Positions 1 through 9,292 are shown, counted from the first letter of the stretch. The stretch: DNA of 64,000 nucleotides from RUG572 sp964386385 (GCA_964386385.1 CAYLRN010000010.1:1-64000); one strand, 5' to 3'. Notes: generated from the sequence alone by a model not told the origin. Numbers and translations are program-made.

Positions 1-12
1 CGCGCCGCGCAA

Positions 13-113
13 GGGGGGCCGGGGAAAAAAGTGAAAAAAGTTTCCGGGGGCGGGGCGAGGGGGGGGGGGGGGCGAGGGGGGCGGCGAGGATGGGCGGGCG
101 GGACGACGGAAGA
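13..113 (+). repeat. G-rich low-complexity tract with a 14-G run
   Basis: The plus strand carries many closely spaced G runs, including an uninterrupted run of 14 G at 59-72. Spacing of the runs by one to a few bases would permit G-quadruplex formation. It lies upstream of the first gene in a 264-base stretch where I see no coding region. A weak -10-like TACAAT is at 163-168, ahead of the first gene. Such a homopolymer is also prone to length variation or sequencing error. Confidence 0.5.
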
Positions 114-264
114 ACGGAAGAGAGGAAAGCGCATTTGCAGTGACGGCTTTCGCGGCGTATGGTACAATCTGCGCGCAAACTGCGGTCGGCGTCCGCGGAT
201 GGAATCGCGAAGCCGGCTTCATCCTTTCCACGGCGCATATTGGCGCATATCATAGAGCGGAAGC

Positions 265-1140
265 ATGCAGGACATGAAAACGAACGGCAGATCCAACAGC
301 CCATGGGCGAACAATGGCGCCGCGCGGCGGCGGGGCGAAGCGGCGGCGGGGGTGGCTTCGCGTCCGCGCGGCGGCGGAGCGAGACGAGCGGGGGCGAGCG
401 CAACGCTGGCGCTGCTTGCGTTGGCGGCGGCGGTCGGCGTCTGGTGGATGGCGCGGGACGGCGAAGCGGAAGGCGTCCCAGTGCAGGAGGCGCGTTCCGG
501 CGACGGAAAGCGGGAGAAGGCGACTTCGCCCAGACGGCCGAAGAAAGCCGCAAGGGGCGAAAGGAAAGCCGACGCGGTTTCGGATGCGGACGTGAAGCGT
601 CCGGCGGAGGACAATGCCGCAGGCGTGGAAAAGCCGGCCGCAGGCGTCCCTGTGGCGACGAACGCGGCGGCGGCAGGCGCGAGGCCGAAGCGGCTGTTCA
701 ACAGCGGACTTGAGCAGGTGGCGGGATGGATTTTCACGGCGCGGCTTGGCGACACGCCGCCGCCGCTGCCCATGCTCCCCGAAATGACGGCGGAGAAGCT
801 CGAGGAAATCCTGTCCGCGCCGAATCCGGTGCAGGAAGGGGATTCTGAACGGGAGGCCGACGCAAAGCGGACTGTCGCGGAGGCGAAGCGCGCGCTGGCC
901 GAGTACCTGAAGGCCGGCGGGGACGTGCAGGGGTTCTTCGCGCACTACCGCGGGCTTCTCGTGGAGGCGCACAGGACGTGGCAGGAGAACCAGAAGTCGA
1001 TAATGCAGGCGTTCAGGGAGAACCCCGAGGAGGCGCCGGCCCTCGTCCGCAGGCTCAACGCGGAAATGGCGGAACATGGAATCAAGCCCCTGGTAGTTCC
1101 GCCGATGTACAGGGACCTCATGGACGAAGCCGGAGAATGA
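265..1140 (+). CDS. Hypothetical membrane-anchored protein
   Basis: The 291-residue product is not recognised as a named family. Its first 45 residues are basic and Gly/Ala/Arg-rich, followed by one hydrophobic segment at about 45-62, then a low-complexity Lys/Ala/Glu linker to about residue 140. A more ordered C-terminal domain contains Pro-rich and helical Glu/Ala stretches. The layout suggests an inner-membrane anchored protein with an extracytoplasmic domain, but no function can be assigned. An in-frame ATG at 274 is an alternative start. Long ORFs on the opposite strand look like GC-rich shadows because they lack any recognisable domain. Confidence 0.6.
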   Translation: MQDMKTNGRSNSPWANNGAARRRGEAAAGVASRPRGGGARRAGASATLALLALAAAVGVWWMARDGEAEGVPVQEARSGDGKREKATSPRRPKKAARGERKADAVSDADVKRPAEDNAAGVEKPAAGVPVATNAAAAGARPKRLFNSGLEQVAGWIFTARLGDTPPPLPMLPEMTAEKLEEILSAPNPVQEGDSEREADAKRTVAEAKRALAEYLKAGGDVQGFFAHYRGLLVEAHRTWQENQKSIMQAFRENPEEAPALVRRLNAEMAEHGIKPLVVPPMYRDLMDEAGE

Positions 1141-1155
1141 CGGCGGCCGGCGCGG

Positions 1156-1803
1156 TCAGCCCTGGCGGGCGGGGCTGACCGAAATCATGTGCGAGAGTAT
1201 GGCGAGGCCGGAGGCGAGGTCTTCGTGCTGGACCTTCACGGCGGGCGGGACGTTGAGGGAGACGCCGGTGAAGTTCCAGATGCCGCGGATGCCGCCCGCG
1301 ACAAGCCTGTCCGCGCAGTCCTGCGCCGCCGCGTTCGGCACGGTGAGGATGGCGAGGATGATGTGGAGGCGCTTCACGACCGCCTCGAGGTCTTCCACGG
1401 GGAGGATGGCGACGCCGTGAAGGCGGGTGCCGACAAGCGCGGGATTGGAGTCGAACGCCAGCGTGATCTCCAGGTTGTGGTCGTGAAAGCCCTTGTGGCC
1501 GAGAAGGGCGCCGCCGAGATGCCCGACGCCGACGAGGGCGGCGCGCGTGGGGATGTCCCAGCCGAGGGCCTTCGTTATCGCGGCCGCGAGTTCCTTCGTG
1601 GGAAAGCCCAGGCGCGGCGTCCCGACGACGCCGGTCATGGCGAGGTCCTTGCGGACGACCACGTGGTCTATCCCCAGCACGTCCGCCAGAAGCGCCCCCG
1701 AAACGTACTCCTCCTCGCGCGCGATGCAGTCCTGAACGCGGCGCAGGTACACCGGAAAGCGTCGGACCGTAGGCAATGGAAGATTCTGCAATGGGCTTTT
1801 CAT
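1156..1803 (-). CDS. rex: Redox-sensing transcriptional repressor Rex
   Basis: The 215-residue length matches Rex. An N-terminal winged helix (about 10-75, with RKDLAMTG in the recognition region) precedes a Rossmann NAD(H)-binding domain with GVGHLG at 92-97. Family knowledge: Rex dimers sense the NADH/NAD ratio and repress fermentation genes when NAD is high. It is divergent from adhE, a classic Rex target, so local control is likely. The start codon lies only 8 nt after a TATACT box, which suggests a leaderless transcript. Confidence in family is high; the targets are inferred. Confidence 0.93.
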   Translation of the reverse strand: MKSPLQNLPLPTVRRFPVYLRRVQDCIAREEEYVSGALLADVLGIDHVVVRKDLAMTGVVGTPRLGFPTKELAAAITKALGWDIPTRAALVGVGHLGGALLGHKGFHDHNLEITLAFDSNPALVGTRLHGVAILPVEDLEAVVKRLHIILAILTVPNAAAQDCADRLVAGGIRGIWNFTGVSLNVPPAVKVQHEDLASGLAILSHMISVSPARQG

Positions 1804-1811
1804 CGCGGTAA

Positions 1812-1840
1812 AGTATACGCCCTCCGCCGCCGAATCGCAA
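1812..1840 (-). promoter_or_regulatory. Promoter of rex
   Basis: On the minus strand TTGCGA (1835-1840) and TATACT (1812-1817) are separated by 17 bp. The -10 ends 8 nt before the rex ATG, so transcription would begin essentially at the start codon. Confidence 0.6.
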
Positions 1841-1849
1841 GCGGCAAAT

Positions 1850-1895
1850 CGATATTTTTGTATCGGTCGTTTTCTATTGATATTTTTTTACCGAT
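1850..1895. promoter_or_regulatory. Candidate paired Rex operators
   Basis: A perfect inverted repeat CGATA-N6-TATCG occupies 1850-1865. A second, degenerate copy with the same T-rich core follows at about 1876-1895 (ATTGATA ... ACCGAT). The pair sits between the rex and adhE promoters, just upstream of the adhE -35. Rex sites are typically A/T-cored inverted repeats of this size, but the sequence is not a textbook match, so assignment to Rex rests mostly on position. Confidence 0.4.
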
Positions 1896-1900
1896 TTCCC

Positions 1901-1930
1901 TTGACTATCCAGCCCGCGCTACTCTATAAT
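1901..1930 (+). promoter_or_regulatory. Promoter of adhE
   Basis: TTGACT at 1901-1906 and TATAAT at 1925-1930 are separated by 18 bp, giving a near-consensus sigma-70 promoter with a predicted 5' leader of about 55 nt before adhE. Confidence 0.75.
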
Positions 1931-1991
1931 ATGCGCCGTTTTTTCGGAGACACCAGGTTTCCGGCAAGTCAAGAAGAGAGAAAGAAACAGC

Positions 1992-4634
1992 ATGAGCAGC
2001 ACTGAAACGACCGCCGCTCCCGAAGTTGTGGACAACGGCATTGCAGAACTCGAGGCGCTGATCGCGCGTGTTCGCGAAGCGCAGAGGAAATTCGCGTCCT
2101 ACTCGCAGGAGCAGGTGGACAGGATCTTCGCGGCCGCGGCGCTTGCGGCGAACAAGCAGCGCATTCCGCTGGCGAAGCAGGCGGTTGCCGAGACGGGCAT
2201 GGGCATCGTCGAGGACAAGATCATAAAGAACCACTTCGCGGCCGAATACATCTACAACGCCTACAAGAACACGAAGACATGTGGCGTGATCGAGCAGGAC
2301 GACGCCTTCGGCTACCAGCGCGTCGCCGAGCCGATCGGCGTCGTCGGCGCGGTCATCCCGACCACGAACCCGACCTCCACGGCCATCTTCAAGACGCTTC
2401 TCGCGCTCAAGACGCGCAACGGCGTGATCATCAGCCCGCACCCGCGCGCCAAGCAGTGCACGATCGCCGCGGCGAAGGTCGTCCTTGACGCGGCCGTCGC
2501 CGCCGGCGCCCCGGAGGGCATCATCGGCTGGATCGACGCGCCGTCGCTGCCGAAGACGAACCTCCTCATGAAGGAGAGCGACATCATCCTCGCGACGGGC
2601 GGCCCCGGCATGGTGAAGGCCGCGTACAGCTCCGGCAAGCCGGCTCTTGGCGTCGGCCCGGGCAACACGCCGGCGATCATCGACGAGACGGCCGACATCA
2701 CGCTCGCGGTGAGCTCCATCATCCACTCGAAGACGTTCGACAACGGCATGATCTGCGCCTCCGAGCAGAGCGTGATCATCGAGGACTCGATCTACGACGT
2801 CGTCCGCGCCGAGTTCAAGAAGAGCGGCTGCCACATCCTCAGCAGACAGGAGACGGAGAAGACGCGCAAGACGATCCTCATCAACGGCGCGCTCAACGCG
2901 AAGATCGTCGGGCAGAAGCCGGTCACGATCGCGAAGCTCGCGGGCTTCGAAGTCCCCGAGGACACGAAGATCCTCATCGGCGAGGTCGAATCCGTCGAGC
3001 CGTCCGAGGAGTTCGCGCACGAGAAGCTCTCGCCCGTGCTGGCGATGTACCGCGCATCCGACTTCGACGACGCCGTCGCCAAGGCCGAACGCCTCGTGGC
3101 GGACGGCGGCTACGGCCACACGTCGGCGCTCTACGTGGACGAAGTCGGCGAAAAGGAGAAGCTCGCCAAGTTCCGCGAGGCGATGAAGACCTGCCGCATC
3201 GTCATCAACAGCCCGAGCTCGCACGGCGGCCTCGGCGACCTCTACAACTTCCGCATGCTCCCGTCGCTGACGCTTGGCTGCGGCAGCTGGGGCGGCAACT
3301 CCGTTTCCGAAAACGTCGGCGTCAAGCATCTCCTGAACATCAAGACCGTTGCCATGAGAAGAGAAAACATGTTGTGGTTCCGCGCGCCTGACAAGGTGTA
3401 CATGAAGAAGGGCTGCCTGCCGGTGGCGCTCCGCGAAGTCGGAGAGGTCCTCGGCAAGAAGCGCGCGTTCATCGTGACGGACTCCTTCCTCTACTCGAAC
3501 GGCTACACGAAGCCCATCGAACAGGCCCTCGAGGCCCAGGGCATCATGTTCACGACGTTCTCCAACGTCGCGCCGGACCCGTCCCTCGCCTGCGCCAAGG
3601 AAGGCGCCAAGCTCATGTCCGGCTTCAAGCCCGACGTGATCGTCGCCATCGGCGGCGGCTCCGCGATGGACGCGGCGAAGATCATGTGGGTGATGTACGA
3701 GCACCCGGAAGTGGACTTCATGGACATGGCGATGCGCTTCATGGACATCCGCAAGCGCGTCTACACCTTCCCGCACATGGGCGACAAGGCCTACTTCATC
3801 GCCATCCCGACCTCGGCCGGCACCGGCTCCGAAGTGACGCCGTTCGCCGTCATCACGGACGAAAGCACGGGCGTGAAGTACCCGCTCGCCGACTACGAGC
3901 TGATGCCCGACATGGCGATCGTCGACGCCGACGTCCAGATGATGGCGCCGCCCGGACTCACCAGCGCCTCCGGCATCGACGCCGTCTCCCACGCCCTTGA
4001 GGCCTACGCCTCCATGCTGGCGACGGAGTTCACCGACGGCCTTGCGATCAAGGCCCTCCAGACGATCTTCGAGTACCTTCCGCAGTGCTACGACGCGGCA
4101 GTCTCCAAGACCGCCAACCCGAAGGCCCGCGAGAAGATGGCCCACGCCGCCACGATGGCCGGCATGGCGTTCGCCAACGCCTTCCTCGGCGTCATGCACT
4201 CGATGGCCCACAAGCTCGGCGCCTTCCACCACGTCCCGCACGGCATCGCCAACGCGCTCATGATGGAAGAGGTGCTTCGCTTCAACGCCGACCCCGTGCC
4301 GCGCAAGATGGGCACCTTCCCGCAGTACGACCACCCGCACACGCTCGAGCGCTACCTCGAAATCGCCGACGAACTCGGCATCGAGGGCAAGAGCAAGGGC
4401 GAGCAGTTCGAGAACCTGCTCAAGGCCATCCGCGACCTCCAGCGCCGCGTCGGCATCAAGCCCACGATCCGCGACTACGTCCCGAACGAAAAGGACTTCC
4501 TCGACCGCCTCGACGCGATGGTCGAACAGGCGTTCGACGACCAGTGCACGGGCGCGAACCCGCGCTACCCGCTGATGAGCGAAATCAAGCAGATGTACCT
4601 CAACGCCTACTACGGACGCCACGAGAACGTCTAA
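1992..4634 (+). CDS. adhE: Bifunctional acetaldehyde-CoA / alcohol dehydrogenase
   Basis: The 880-residue protein has the standard AdhE fusion. The N-terminal aldehyde dehydrogenase domain (about 15-450) carries the catalytic Cys255 in NGMICASEQS and converts acetyl-CoA to acetaldehyde. The C-terminal iron-dependent alcohol dehydrogenase domain reduces that to ethanol; it shows GTGSEVTPFAVITDE and metal-ligand regions GIDAVSHALEAY (about 661) and MHSMAHKLGAFHHVPHG (735 onward). Together these regenerate two NAD per acetyl-CoA during fermentation. It is divergent from rex, has its own strong promoter and ends in an intrinsic terminator, so it is monocistronic. The start is the first ATG giving a full ALDH domain. 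Confidence 0.97.
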   Translation: MSSTETTAAPEVVDNGIAELEALIARVREAQRKFASYSQEQVDRIFAAAALAANKQRIPLAKQAVAETGMGIVEDKIIKNHFAAEYIYNAYKNTKTCGVIEQDDAFGYQRVAEPIGVVGAVIPTTNPTSTAIFKTLLALKTRNGVIISPHPRAKQCTIAAAKVVLDAAVAAGAPEGIIGWIDAPSLPKTNLLMKESDIILATGGPGMVKAAYSSGKPALGVGPGNTPAIIDETADITLAVSSIIHSKTFDNGMICASEQSVIIEDSIYDVVRAEFKKSGCHILSRQETEKTRKTILINGALNAKIVGQKPVTIAKLAGFEVPEDTKILIGEVESVEPSEEFAHEKLSPVLAMYRASDFDDAVAKAERLVADGGYGHTSALYVDEVGEKEKLAKFREAMKTCRIVINSPSSHGGLGDLYNFRMLPSLTLGCGSWGGNSVSENVGVKHLLNIKTVAMRRENMLWFRAPDKVYMKKGCLPVALREVGEVLGKKRAFIVTDSFLYSNGYTKPIEQALEAQGIMFTTFSNVAPDPSLACAKEGAKLMSGFKPDVIVAIGGGSAMDAAKIMWVMYEHPEVDFMDMAMRFMDIRKRVYTFPHMGDKAYFIAIPTSAGTGSEVTPFAVITDESTGVKYPLADYELMPDMAIVDADVQMMAPPGLTSASGIDAVSHALEAYASMLATEFTDGLAIKALQTIFEYLPQCYDAAVSKTANPKAREKMAHAATMAGMAFANAFLGVMHSMAHKLGAFHHVPHGIANALMMEEVLRFNADPVPRKMGTFPQYDHPHTLERYLEIADELGIEGKSKGEQFENLLKAIRDLQRRVGIKPTIRDYVPNEKDFLDRLDAMVEQAFDDQCTGANPRYPLMSEIKQMYLNAYYGRHENV

Positions 4635-4658
4635 GCCCCCCGCCACGTCAAGGGCATG

Positions 4659-4700
4659 AAGCCGCGCACCGTCCATCGGACGGGGCGCGGCTTTTCGTTT
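4659..4700 (+). terminator. Intrinsic terminator of adhE
   Basis: A two-step stem pairs AAGCCGCG (4659-4666) with CGCGGCTT (4686-4693) and CCGTCC (4669-4674) with GGACGG (4678-4683), closing on a 3-nt loop. It is followed by the T-rich TTCGTTT, 24 nt after the adhE stop. Confidence 0.85.
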
Positions 4701-4772
4701 CATCGCCCGAAGACAAGGCGGAGGCCCCTCGCGCGCAGAGAGAGGGCAATGGCGATTCTTCCATGGGCGGAA

Positions 4773-7085
4773 TCATTTCGCCGGGAACGGCACGAAGAGG
4801 AGTCTGCCACCGGCGGCAAGCTCCGCCCTGTTCACGAACGGCCTTTCGCGGGTGACGCCATTGAGGGCGTGTCCGCCGACGGCCGCGTCCGCCAGGCTGC
4901 GCGACAGGCGCATTGCAAGCCGCCGCCCGGACGGGAAGCGAATCTCCGCGTTGTCGAACAGCGGAGCGCCGAGCGCGAATTCGCCGGACGCGGGGCAGAC
5001 GGGGTACATTCCGATTGCGCTCCAGACGAACCACGCGGAGGTCTGTCCGTTGTCCTCGTCGCCGCAGTAGCCATCGGGGCGGTCGGCGTAGAGTCCGTCC
5101 ATGACGGCGCGCGTCCACTTCCGCGTCTTTTCGGGCGCGCCCACGTAGTCGTACAGGTAGATCATGTGCTGGATGGGCTGGTTCCCATGGGCGTACTGTC
5201 CGAACCCGGCGATCTGCATTTCGCGGATCTCGTGTGTGCATCCGCCCTTCCAGAAAGAGCCGTCGAAGTGCGGCGGAGATGCGAACACGCCGTCGAGCCG
5301 TCGCTCGGCCGTCTTCGCGCCGCCCATCGCCTCGACGAGAGCGGGGACGTCGTGGAACACGCTCCACGTGTAGTGGAGCGGAGTCCCCTCCGTGAAGTCG
5401 TATGCCCAGCGGATCGGACTGAACGCAGGGTCCCACGAGCCGTCCTTTGCGCGACCGCACATGAGCCGATGCGCCGGATGGAGGAGGTTGCGCCAGTTGC
5501 GCGAGCGGGCGAGAAAGACGTCCGTCTCCGCCTTCGGCCGTCCAAGCGCCGTGCCCAGCCGCCAGATGCACCAGTCGTCGTAGGCATATTCAAGCGTGCG
5601 CGAGGCGGACTGATTCCCGCCCGTCGCGCCGTCGCGCGGAACGTAGCCGAGGGAGTTGTACTCGTCGAATCCGATTCTTCCGACGGAGATGAACGCGCCG
5701 GTGGACGAAGAGGCGCGGACAAGCCCCTCGTAGAGCGTCCGCGCCGTCGCGTCGTCCATGCATCCGGCCAGATGGGCATCGGCGATGACGGAGGCGGAAT
5801 TCTGTCCGATCATGCAGTTGCGGTGGAACGGCGCGGCCCATTCCGGCAGCCAGCCGCTTTCCTCAAGGCAGTGGCGCAGACCTTCCATTATCTCGGCGTT
5901 GCGGTCTGGGTAGACGAACGCCAGCAGCGGAAACAGTCCCCTGAACGTGTCCCAGAAGCCGGTGTCGCAGTAGTAGCGGCCGGGCAGCGCACCCTTGCCG
6001 TACGGGCTGCGGTGGAACGGCTTTCCGTCGGCGCCGTATTCATGGAACTGGCGCGGGAAGAGAAGGGAACGGTAGAGGCAGGTGTAGAACTTGCGGAGGT
6101 CCGTCTCGCTTCCGCCCGCCACGGCGATGCGTCCGAGCGCGTCGTTCCATGTTGCGCGGCCCTGCGCGGCGAGTCCGTCGAAACCGGCGGCGCCCAGTTC
6201 CTCAAGATTGCGACGCGCCTGCTCCGGGCCGATGAAGCTGGACGCGACGCGCACGTTCACGCGCTCGCCGCGCGCCGTCGGCGCGAACTTCACGACCGCC
6301 CCGGCGTGTTCGCCTTCCATCGAATCGCCAGGAACGAGCCGCCTGCCGTCCCACACAAGCGTTTCGGCGATCGGGCGGTCGAATTCCAGGACAAACCAGC
6401 AGTCGAGCGGGCGGCGGGCGAGATGGCGCTCGTTCCACCGGACGTTCATCTTCGAGCTACGCCCCTCGATGCGCCGGGCTGCGGCGTCGACGCGGATGGA
6501 AGAACCCATGTCGAGCGCGTCGACGACGAATCGCGGTTCGTCGGTGGCGGGGTAGGCGATGCGGAACATCGCCGCCCGCTCGGTGGGGGTGAGTTCGACG
6601 GTGACGTCGTGGTCGGCGAGGTAGACGCGGTAGAGGTGCGGCATGGCCTGTTCGGTCTTGTGCGAGAACCAGCTGGCGCGGTCGGATTCCGCGAAGACGG
6701 CCTTGCCGACGGTCGGCATGACGGTGAACTGCCCGTAGTCTCCGATCCACGGGCTCGGCTGGTGGGTCTGGTGGAAGCCGAGGATCTTCCGCGCCTTCCA
6801 GTCGTAGAGCCATCCCTGTCCGACGGAGCCGGTCTGCGGCGTCCAGACATTCATGCCCCACGGGCGGGCGATGGCGGGGTAGAGGTTGCCGTTCGAGACC
6901 TCAGGGGTGTTGTCCGTCCCGATGAACGGGTCTGCGTACTGCGCGAAGTCGGCGGAAGCCGTCAATGCGAGACCGCAGACAAGCGCCGCGGTCGGCAGGA
7001 AGGGCGCTCTGGCGGAGAGGCTCGCCCTCTTTGCGCGGGAGGGCGCGGGCGGGATGCGCGGCGGTTCGGTGTTTCGTCTGTTCAT
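4773..7085 (-). CDS. GH92-family alpha-mannosidase, secreted
   Basis: The 770-residue product matches glycoside hydrolase family 92, exo-acting calcium-dependent alpha-mannosidases that trim mannose from N-glycans and mannans. Visible family signatures are DPFIGTD near the N-terminus of the mature protein, GNLYPAIARPWGMN, GFHQTHQPSPWIGDYGQF, GFWDTFRGLFPL and the late NGQTSAWFVWSAIGMYPVCP block. A basic N-region followed by a hydrophobic stretch (about 29-45, ending ALTASA) is a signal peptide, so it acts in the periplasm or outside. It stands alone, convergent with adhE and divergent from obg, and implies use of host or dietary glycans. Exact linkage specificity cannot be read from sequence. 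Confidence 0.9.
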   Translation of the reverse strand: MNRRNTEPPRIPPAPSRAKRASLSARAPFLPTAALVCGLALTASADFAQYADPFIGTDNTPEVSNGNLYPAIARPWGMNVWTPQTGSVGQGWLYDWKARKILGFHQTHQPSPWIGDYGQFTVMPTVGKAVFAESDRASWFSHKTEQAMPHLYRVYLADHDVTVELTPTERAAMFRIAYPATDEPRFVVDALDMGSSIRVDAAARRIEGRSSKMNVRWNERHLARRPLDCWFVLEFDRPIAETLVWDGRRLVPGDSMEGEHAGAVVKFAPTARGERVNVRVASSFIGPEQARRNLEELGAAGFDGLAAQGRATWNDALGRIAVAGGSETDLRKFYTCLYRSLLFPRQFHEYGADGKPFHRSPYGKGALPGRYYCDTGFWDTFRGLFPLLAFVYPDRNAEIMEGLRHCLEESGWLPEWAAPFHRNCMIGQNSASVIADAHLAGCMDDATARTLYEGLVRASSSTGAFISVGRIGFDEYNSLGYVPRDGATGGNQSASRTLEYAYDDWCIWRLGTALGRPKAETDVFLARSRNWRNLLHPAHRLMCGRAKDGSWDPAFSPIRWAYDFTEGTPLHYTWSVFHDVPALVEAMGGAKTAERRLDGVFASPPHFDGSFWKGGCTHEIREMQIAGFGQYAHGNQPIQHMIYLYDYVGAPEKTRKWTRAVMDGLYADRPDGYCGDEDNGQTSAWFVWSAIGMYPVCPASGEFALGAPLFDNAEIRFPSGRRLAMRLSRSLADAAVGGHALNGVTRERPFVNRAELAAGGRLLFVPFPAK

Positions 7086-7230
7086 GGTCGTCGTCTCGTG
7101 GATGTTCGCCGGCCGGAAGTGGCGCGCGTCCGCGGCCGGACTCGTCGAACGGGCGCAGACGGAACGCAGTATGCCATAAACGCCCGGCGCTGTCCAGCGC
7201 GGCGGGACTTGCCAAGTCGCAGCCGGAGAC

Positions 7231-7259
7231 TTCTGCGCGTTTCCGAAGTGTGGTATAAT
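7231..7259 (+). promoter_or_regulatory. Promoter of obg
   Basis: TATAAT (7254-7259) lies 17 bp after a weak TTCTGC (7231-7236). The obg GTG start follows after only 8 nt, implying a leaderless mRNA. Confidence 0.5.
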
Positions 7260-7267
7260 CTTCCGCC

Positions 7268-8476
7268 GTGAAAAGGAACAGATTCATAGACCAGGTGGAC
7301 GTGATCGTCCGTTCCGGCAAGGGCGGCGACGGCGCGGCGACTTTCCGGCGCGAGGCGCTTGTGCCGTTCGGCGGGCCGGACGGCGGCGACGGCGGCCGCG
7401 GCGGAGACGTCGTCCTGCGCGGCTCCACGCACGTCACGTCCCTCATTGCCATGTACTACGACCCCAAGCTCTTCGCCGAGAACGGGGTTCCCGGCTCCGG
7501 ACGCGGATGCTACGGACGGCGCGGCAAGGACCTTGTCGTGGACGTGCCGTGCGGAACGCGGGCGACGGACCTTGAGACCGGCCTTGTCGTGGCGGACGTC
7601 ACGAAGCCCGGCGAATGCGTCGTCGTCGCCAGGGGCGGCGCCGGCGGGTTCGGCAACATCCACTTCAAGACGTCCGTCAACCAGGCGCCGACCGAGCACA
7701 CCCCCGGCGGAGAAGCGGAAGAGCATCGCCTCCATCTCGAACTGCGCACGATCGCGGACGCCGGTCTCCTCGGCTTTCCGAACGCCGGCAAGAGCTCCCT
7801 TCTCGCAGCAATCTCCAACGCGACGCCGAAGGTGGCCTCCTATCCGTTCACAACGCTCGCGCCAACCGTCGGAACGGTCGAATACGAGGACTACGCGCAG
7901 GTCCGCGTCGCGGACGTCCCAGGCATCATCGAGGGCGCCTCGCGCGGCGTCGGCCTCGGCCTCGCATTCCTCAAGCATCTTGAGCGTTCGCGCGTTCTCG
8001 TGTACATGATCGACATGGCGGGGACGGACAACCGCAAGCCGTGGGACGACTACGAAACGCTCCACCGCGAAATCGCGGAATACAGCCAGGACATGGCGGA
8101 GCGCCCGTGCATCGTCGTCGCCAACAAGCTCGACCGCGCAGCGGCCCGGAAGAACCTCCGCCGCTTCATCGCCGAAACCGGGCTGACGCCGATTGCCATC
8201 TCCTGCGAGTCCGGCCAGAAGCCGCTGGACGAATATGCCGACCTCCGCGGATACGAAGGGCAGATAGGCCTCGACGCCTTGAAACTGGAGCTGCGCCGGC
8301 TCGTCAATCCGAAGCCCCGCGACCACATGCATCTCGAAGCGCCGCCGCCGCCCATTTCCGAAATGCCGGACACGACGGGCGACGTAATCCCCGCCGAGGC
8401 TCTCAAGTTCGCCACGTTCCTCAAGCTCGACGCGCCGAAGAAGAAGAGCCATCCCGCCCGCGGCAACATCCACTGA
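7268..8476 (+). CDS. obg: GTPase Obg
   Basis: This 402-residue protein has the glycine-rich Obg fold (about 1-160, many GG/GGDGG turns) followed by a GTPase domain with P-loop GFPNAGKSS (169-177), switch motif DVPGIIEGA and NKLD. Obg binds the 50S ribosomal subunit and couples GTP status to ribosome maturation and growth. A C-terminal tail of about 60 residues, rich in Pro and Lys, extends past the G domain and does not look like a complete OCT domain. The start is GTG, chosen because it begins the conserved Obg fold; no ribosome-binding site precedes it. panB follows after 27 nt, so the two are probably cotranscribed. Confidence 0.93.
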   Translation: MKRNRFIDQVDVIVRSGKGGDGAATFRREALVPFGGPDGGDGGRGGDVVLRGSTHVTSLIAMYYDPKLFAENGVPGSGRGCYGRRGKDLVVDVPCGTRATDLETGLVVADVTKPGECVVVARGGAGGFGNIHFKTSVNQAPTEHTPGGEAEEHRLHLELRTIADAGLLGFPNAGKSSLLAAISNATPKVASYPFTTLAPTVGTVEYEDYAQVRVADVPGIIEGASRGVGLGLAFLKHLERSRVLVYMIDMAGTDNRKPWDDYETLHREIAEYSQDMAERPCIVVANKLDRAAARKNLRRFIAETGLTPIAISCESGQKPLDEYADLRGYEGQIGLDALKLELRRLVNPKPRDHMHLEAPPPPISEMPDTTGDVIPAEALKFATFLKLDAPKKKSHPARGNIH

Positions 8477-8503
8477 CGGCGGAATCCAGAAGGAAGGTTC
8501 GCA

Positions 8504-9292
8504 ATGAAGAAATGGACGGTGTCCACTTTCCAGGCGGCGAAGGGAGTCCGCCGTCTCGGATGCTGCACGGCCTACGACGCCTGTTTCGCGCGCCTCGCCG
8601 ACGAGGCGGGGGTTCCGTGCATCCTCGTCGGCGATTCGATGGGCATGACCGTGCTCGGCCACCCCACCACGCTCCCGGTGAAGATGGAGGAGACGCTCAG
8701 CGCCACCGCCGCCGTCGCACGCGCAGTGAAGGAGGCGCTTGTCGTCGCCGACATGCCGTTCGGCAGCTTCCAGTGCGGCGACGACCTCGCAATGGCCAAC
8801 GCCGTCGAATGCCTCAAGGCCGGCGCGGACGCCGTCAAGATCGAGGGCGGCGAGCGGATATGCCCGCTCGTCAGGCGGATGACGGACGCGGGCATTCCCG
8901 TGCTCGGACACGTCGGCCTCACGCCGCAGAGCGTCAACGCCTTCGGCGGATTCAAGTTCCAGGGCAAGACCCCGGAGGCGGCCAAGGCGGTCTTCGACTC
9001 CGCCGTCGCGCTCCAGGACGCGGGCGCGTTCGCCGTCACGCTCGAATGCGTGCCCGGCGAACTCGCGGCGAAGGTCACCGCCGCCCTGCGAATCCCGACG
9101 GTGGGAATAGGCGCGGGTCCGGACTGCGACGCCCAGTGGCTCGTCATGCACGACCTTCTCGGACTCAACGAGGGCCACGTCCCTTCCTTCGCGAAGCGCT
9201 ACGCGAATCTCGCCGAGGAGGCGAAAAAGGCCTTTGGCGAATACGTGGACGAGGTCGCGAACGGCGTCTATCCGCCGGCCCGGAAGTCCTGA
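8504..9292 (+). CDS. panB: 3-methyl-2-oxobutanoate hydroxymethyltransferase
   Basis: The 262-residue length is typical of PanB, which adds a hydroxymethyl group from methylene-tetrahydrofolate to alpha-ketoisovalerate to make ketopantoate, the first committed step to pantothenate and CoA. Motifs seen include YDACFARL, GDSMGMTVLGH (metal-binding Asp), VVADMPFGSFQ, VKIEGG, PVLGHVGLTPQS and VGIGAGPDCDAQ. A good AAGGAAGG-like ribosome-binding site precedes the ATG. It follows obg closely. No panC or panD is in the window. The neighbouring branched-chain pathway supplies the substrate but is 44 kb away. Confidence 0.95.
   Translation: MKKWTVSTFQAAKGVRRLGCCTAYDACFARLADEAGVPCILVGDSMGMTVLGHPTTLPVKMEETLSATAAVARAVKEALVVADMPFGSFQCGDDLAMANAVECLKAGADAVKIEGGERICPLVRRMTDAGIPVLGHVGLTPQSVNAFGGFKFQGKTPEAAKAVFDSAVALQDAGAFAVTLECVPGELAAKVTAALRIPTVGIGAGPDCDAQWLVMHDLLGLNEGHVPSFAKRYANLAEEAKKAFGEYVDEVANGVYPPARKS

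Noticed and set aside
250..1077. Minus-strand 275-codon ORF opposite the first gene
   Set aside because: Arg/His-rich shadow sequence; the plus frame has a plausible membrane anchor and helical domain.
1905..4703. 932-codon open frame antisense to adhE
   Set aside because: It mirrors adhE codon structure, is dominated by Arg/Asp/Val low-complexity sequence and has no domain; a GC-rich shadow.
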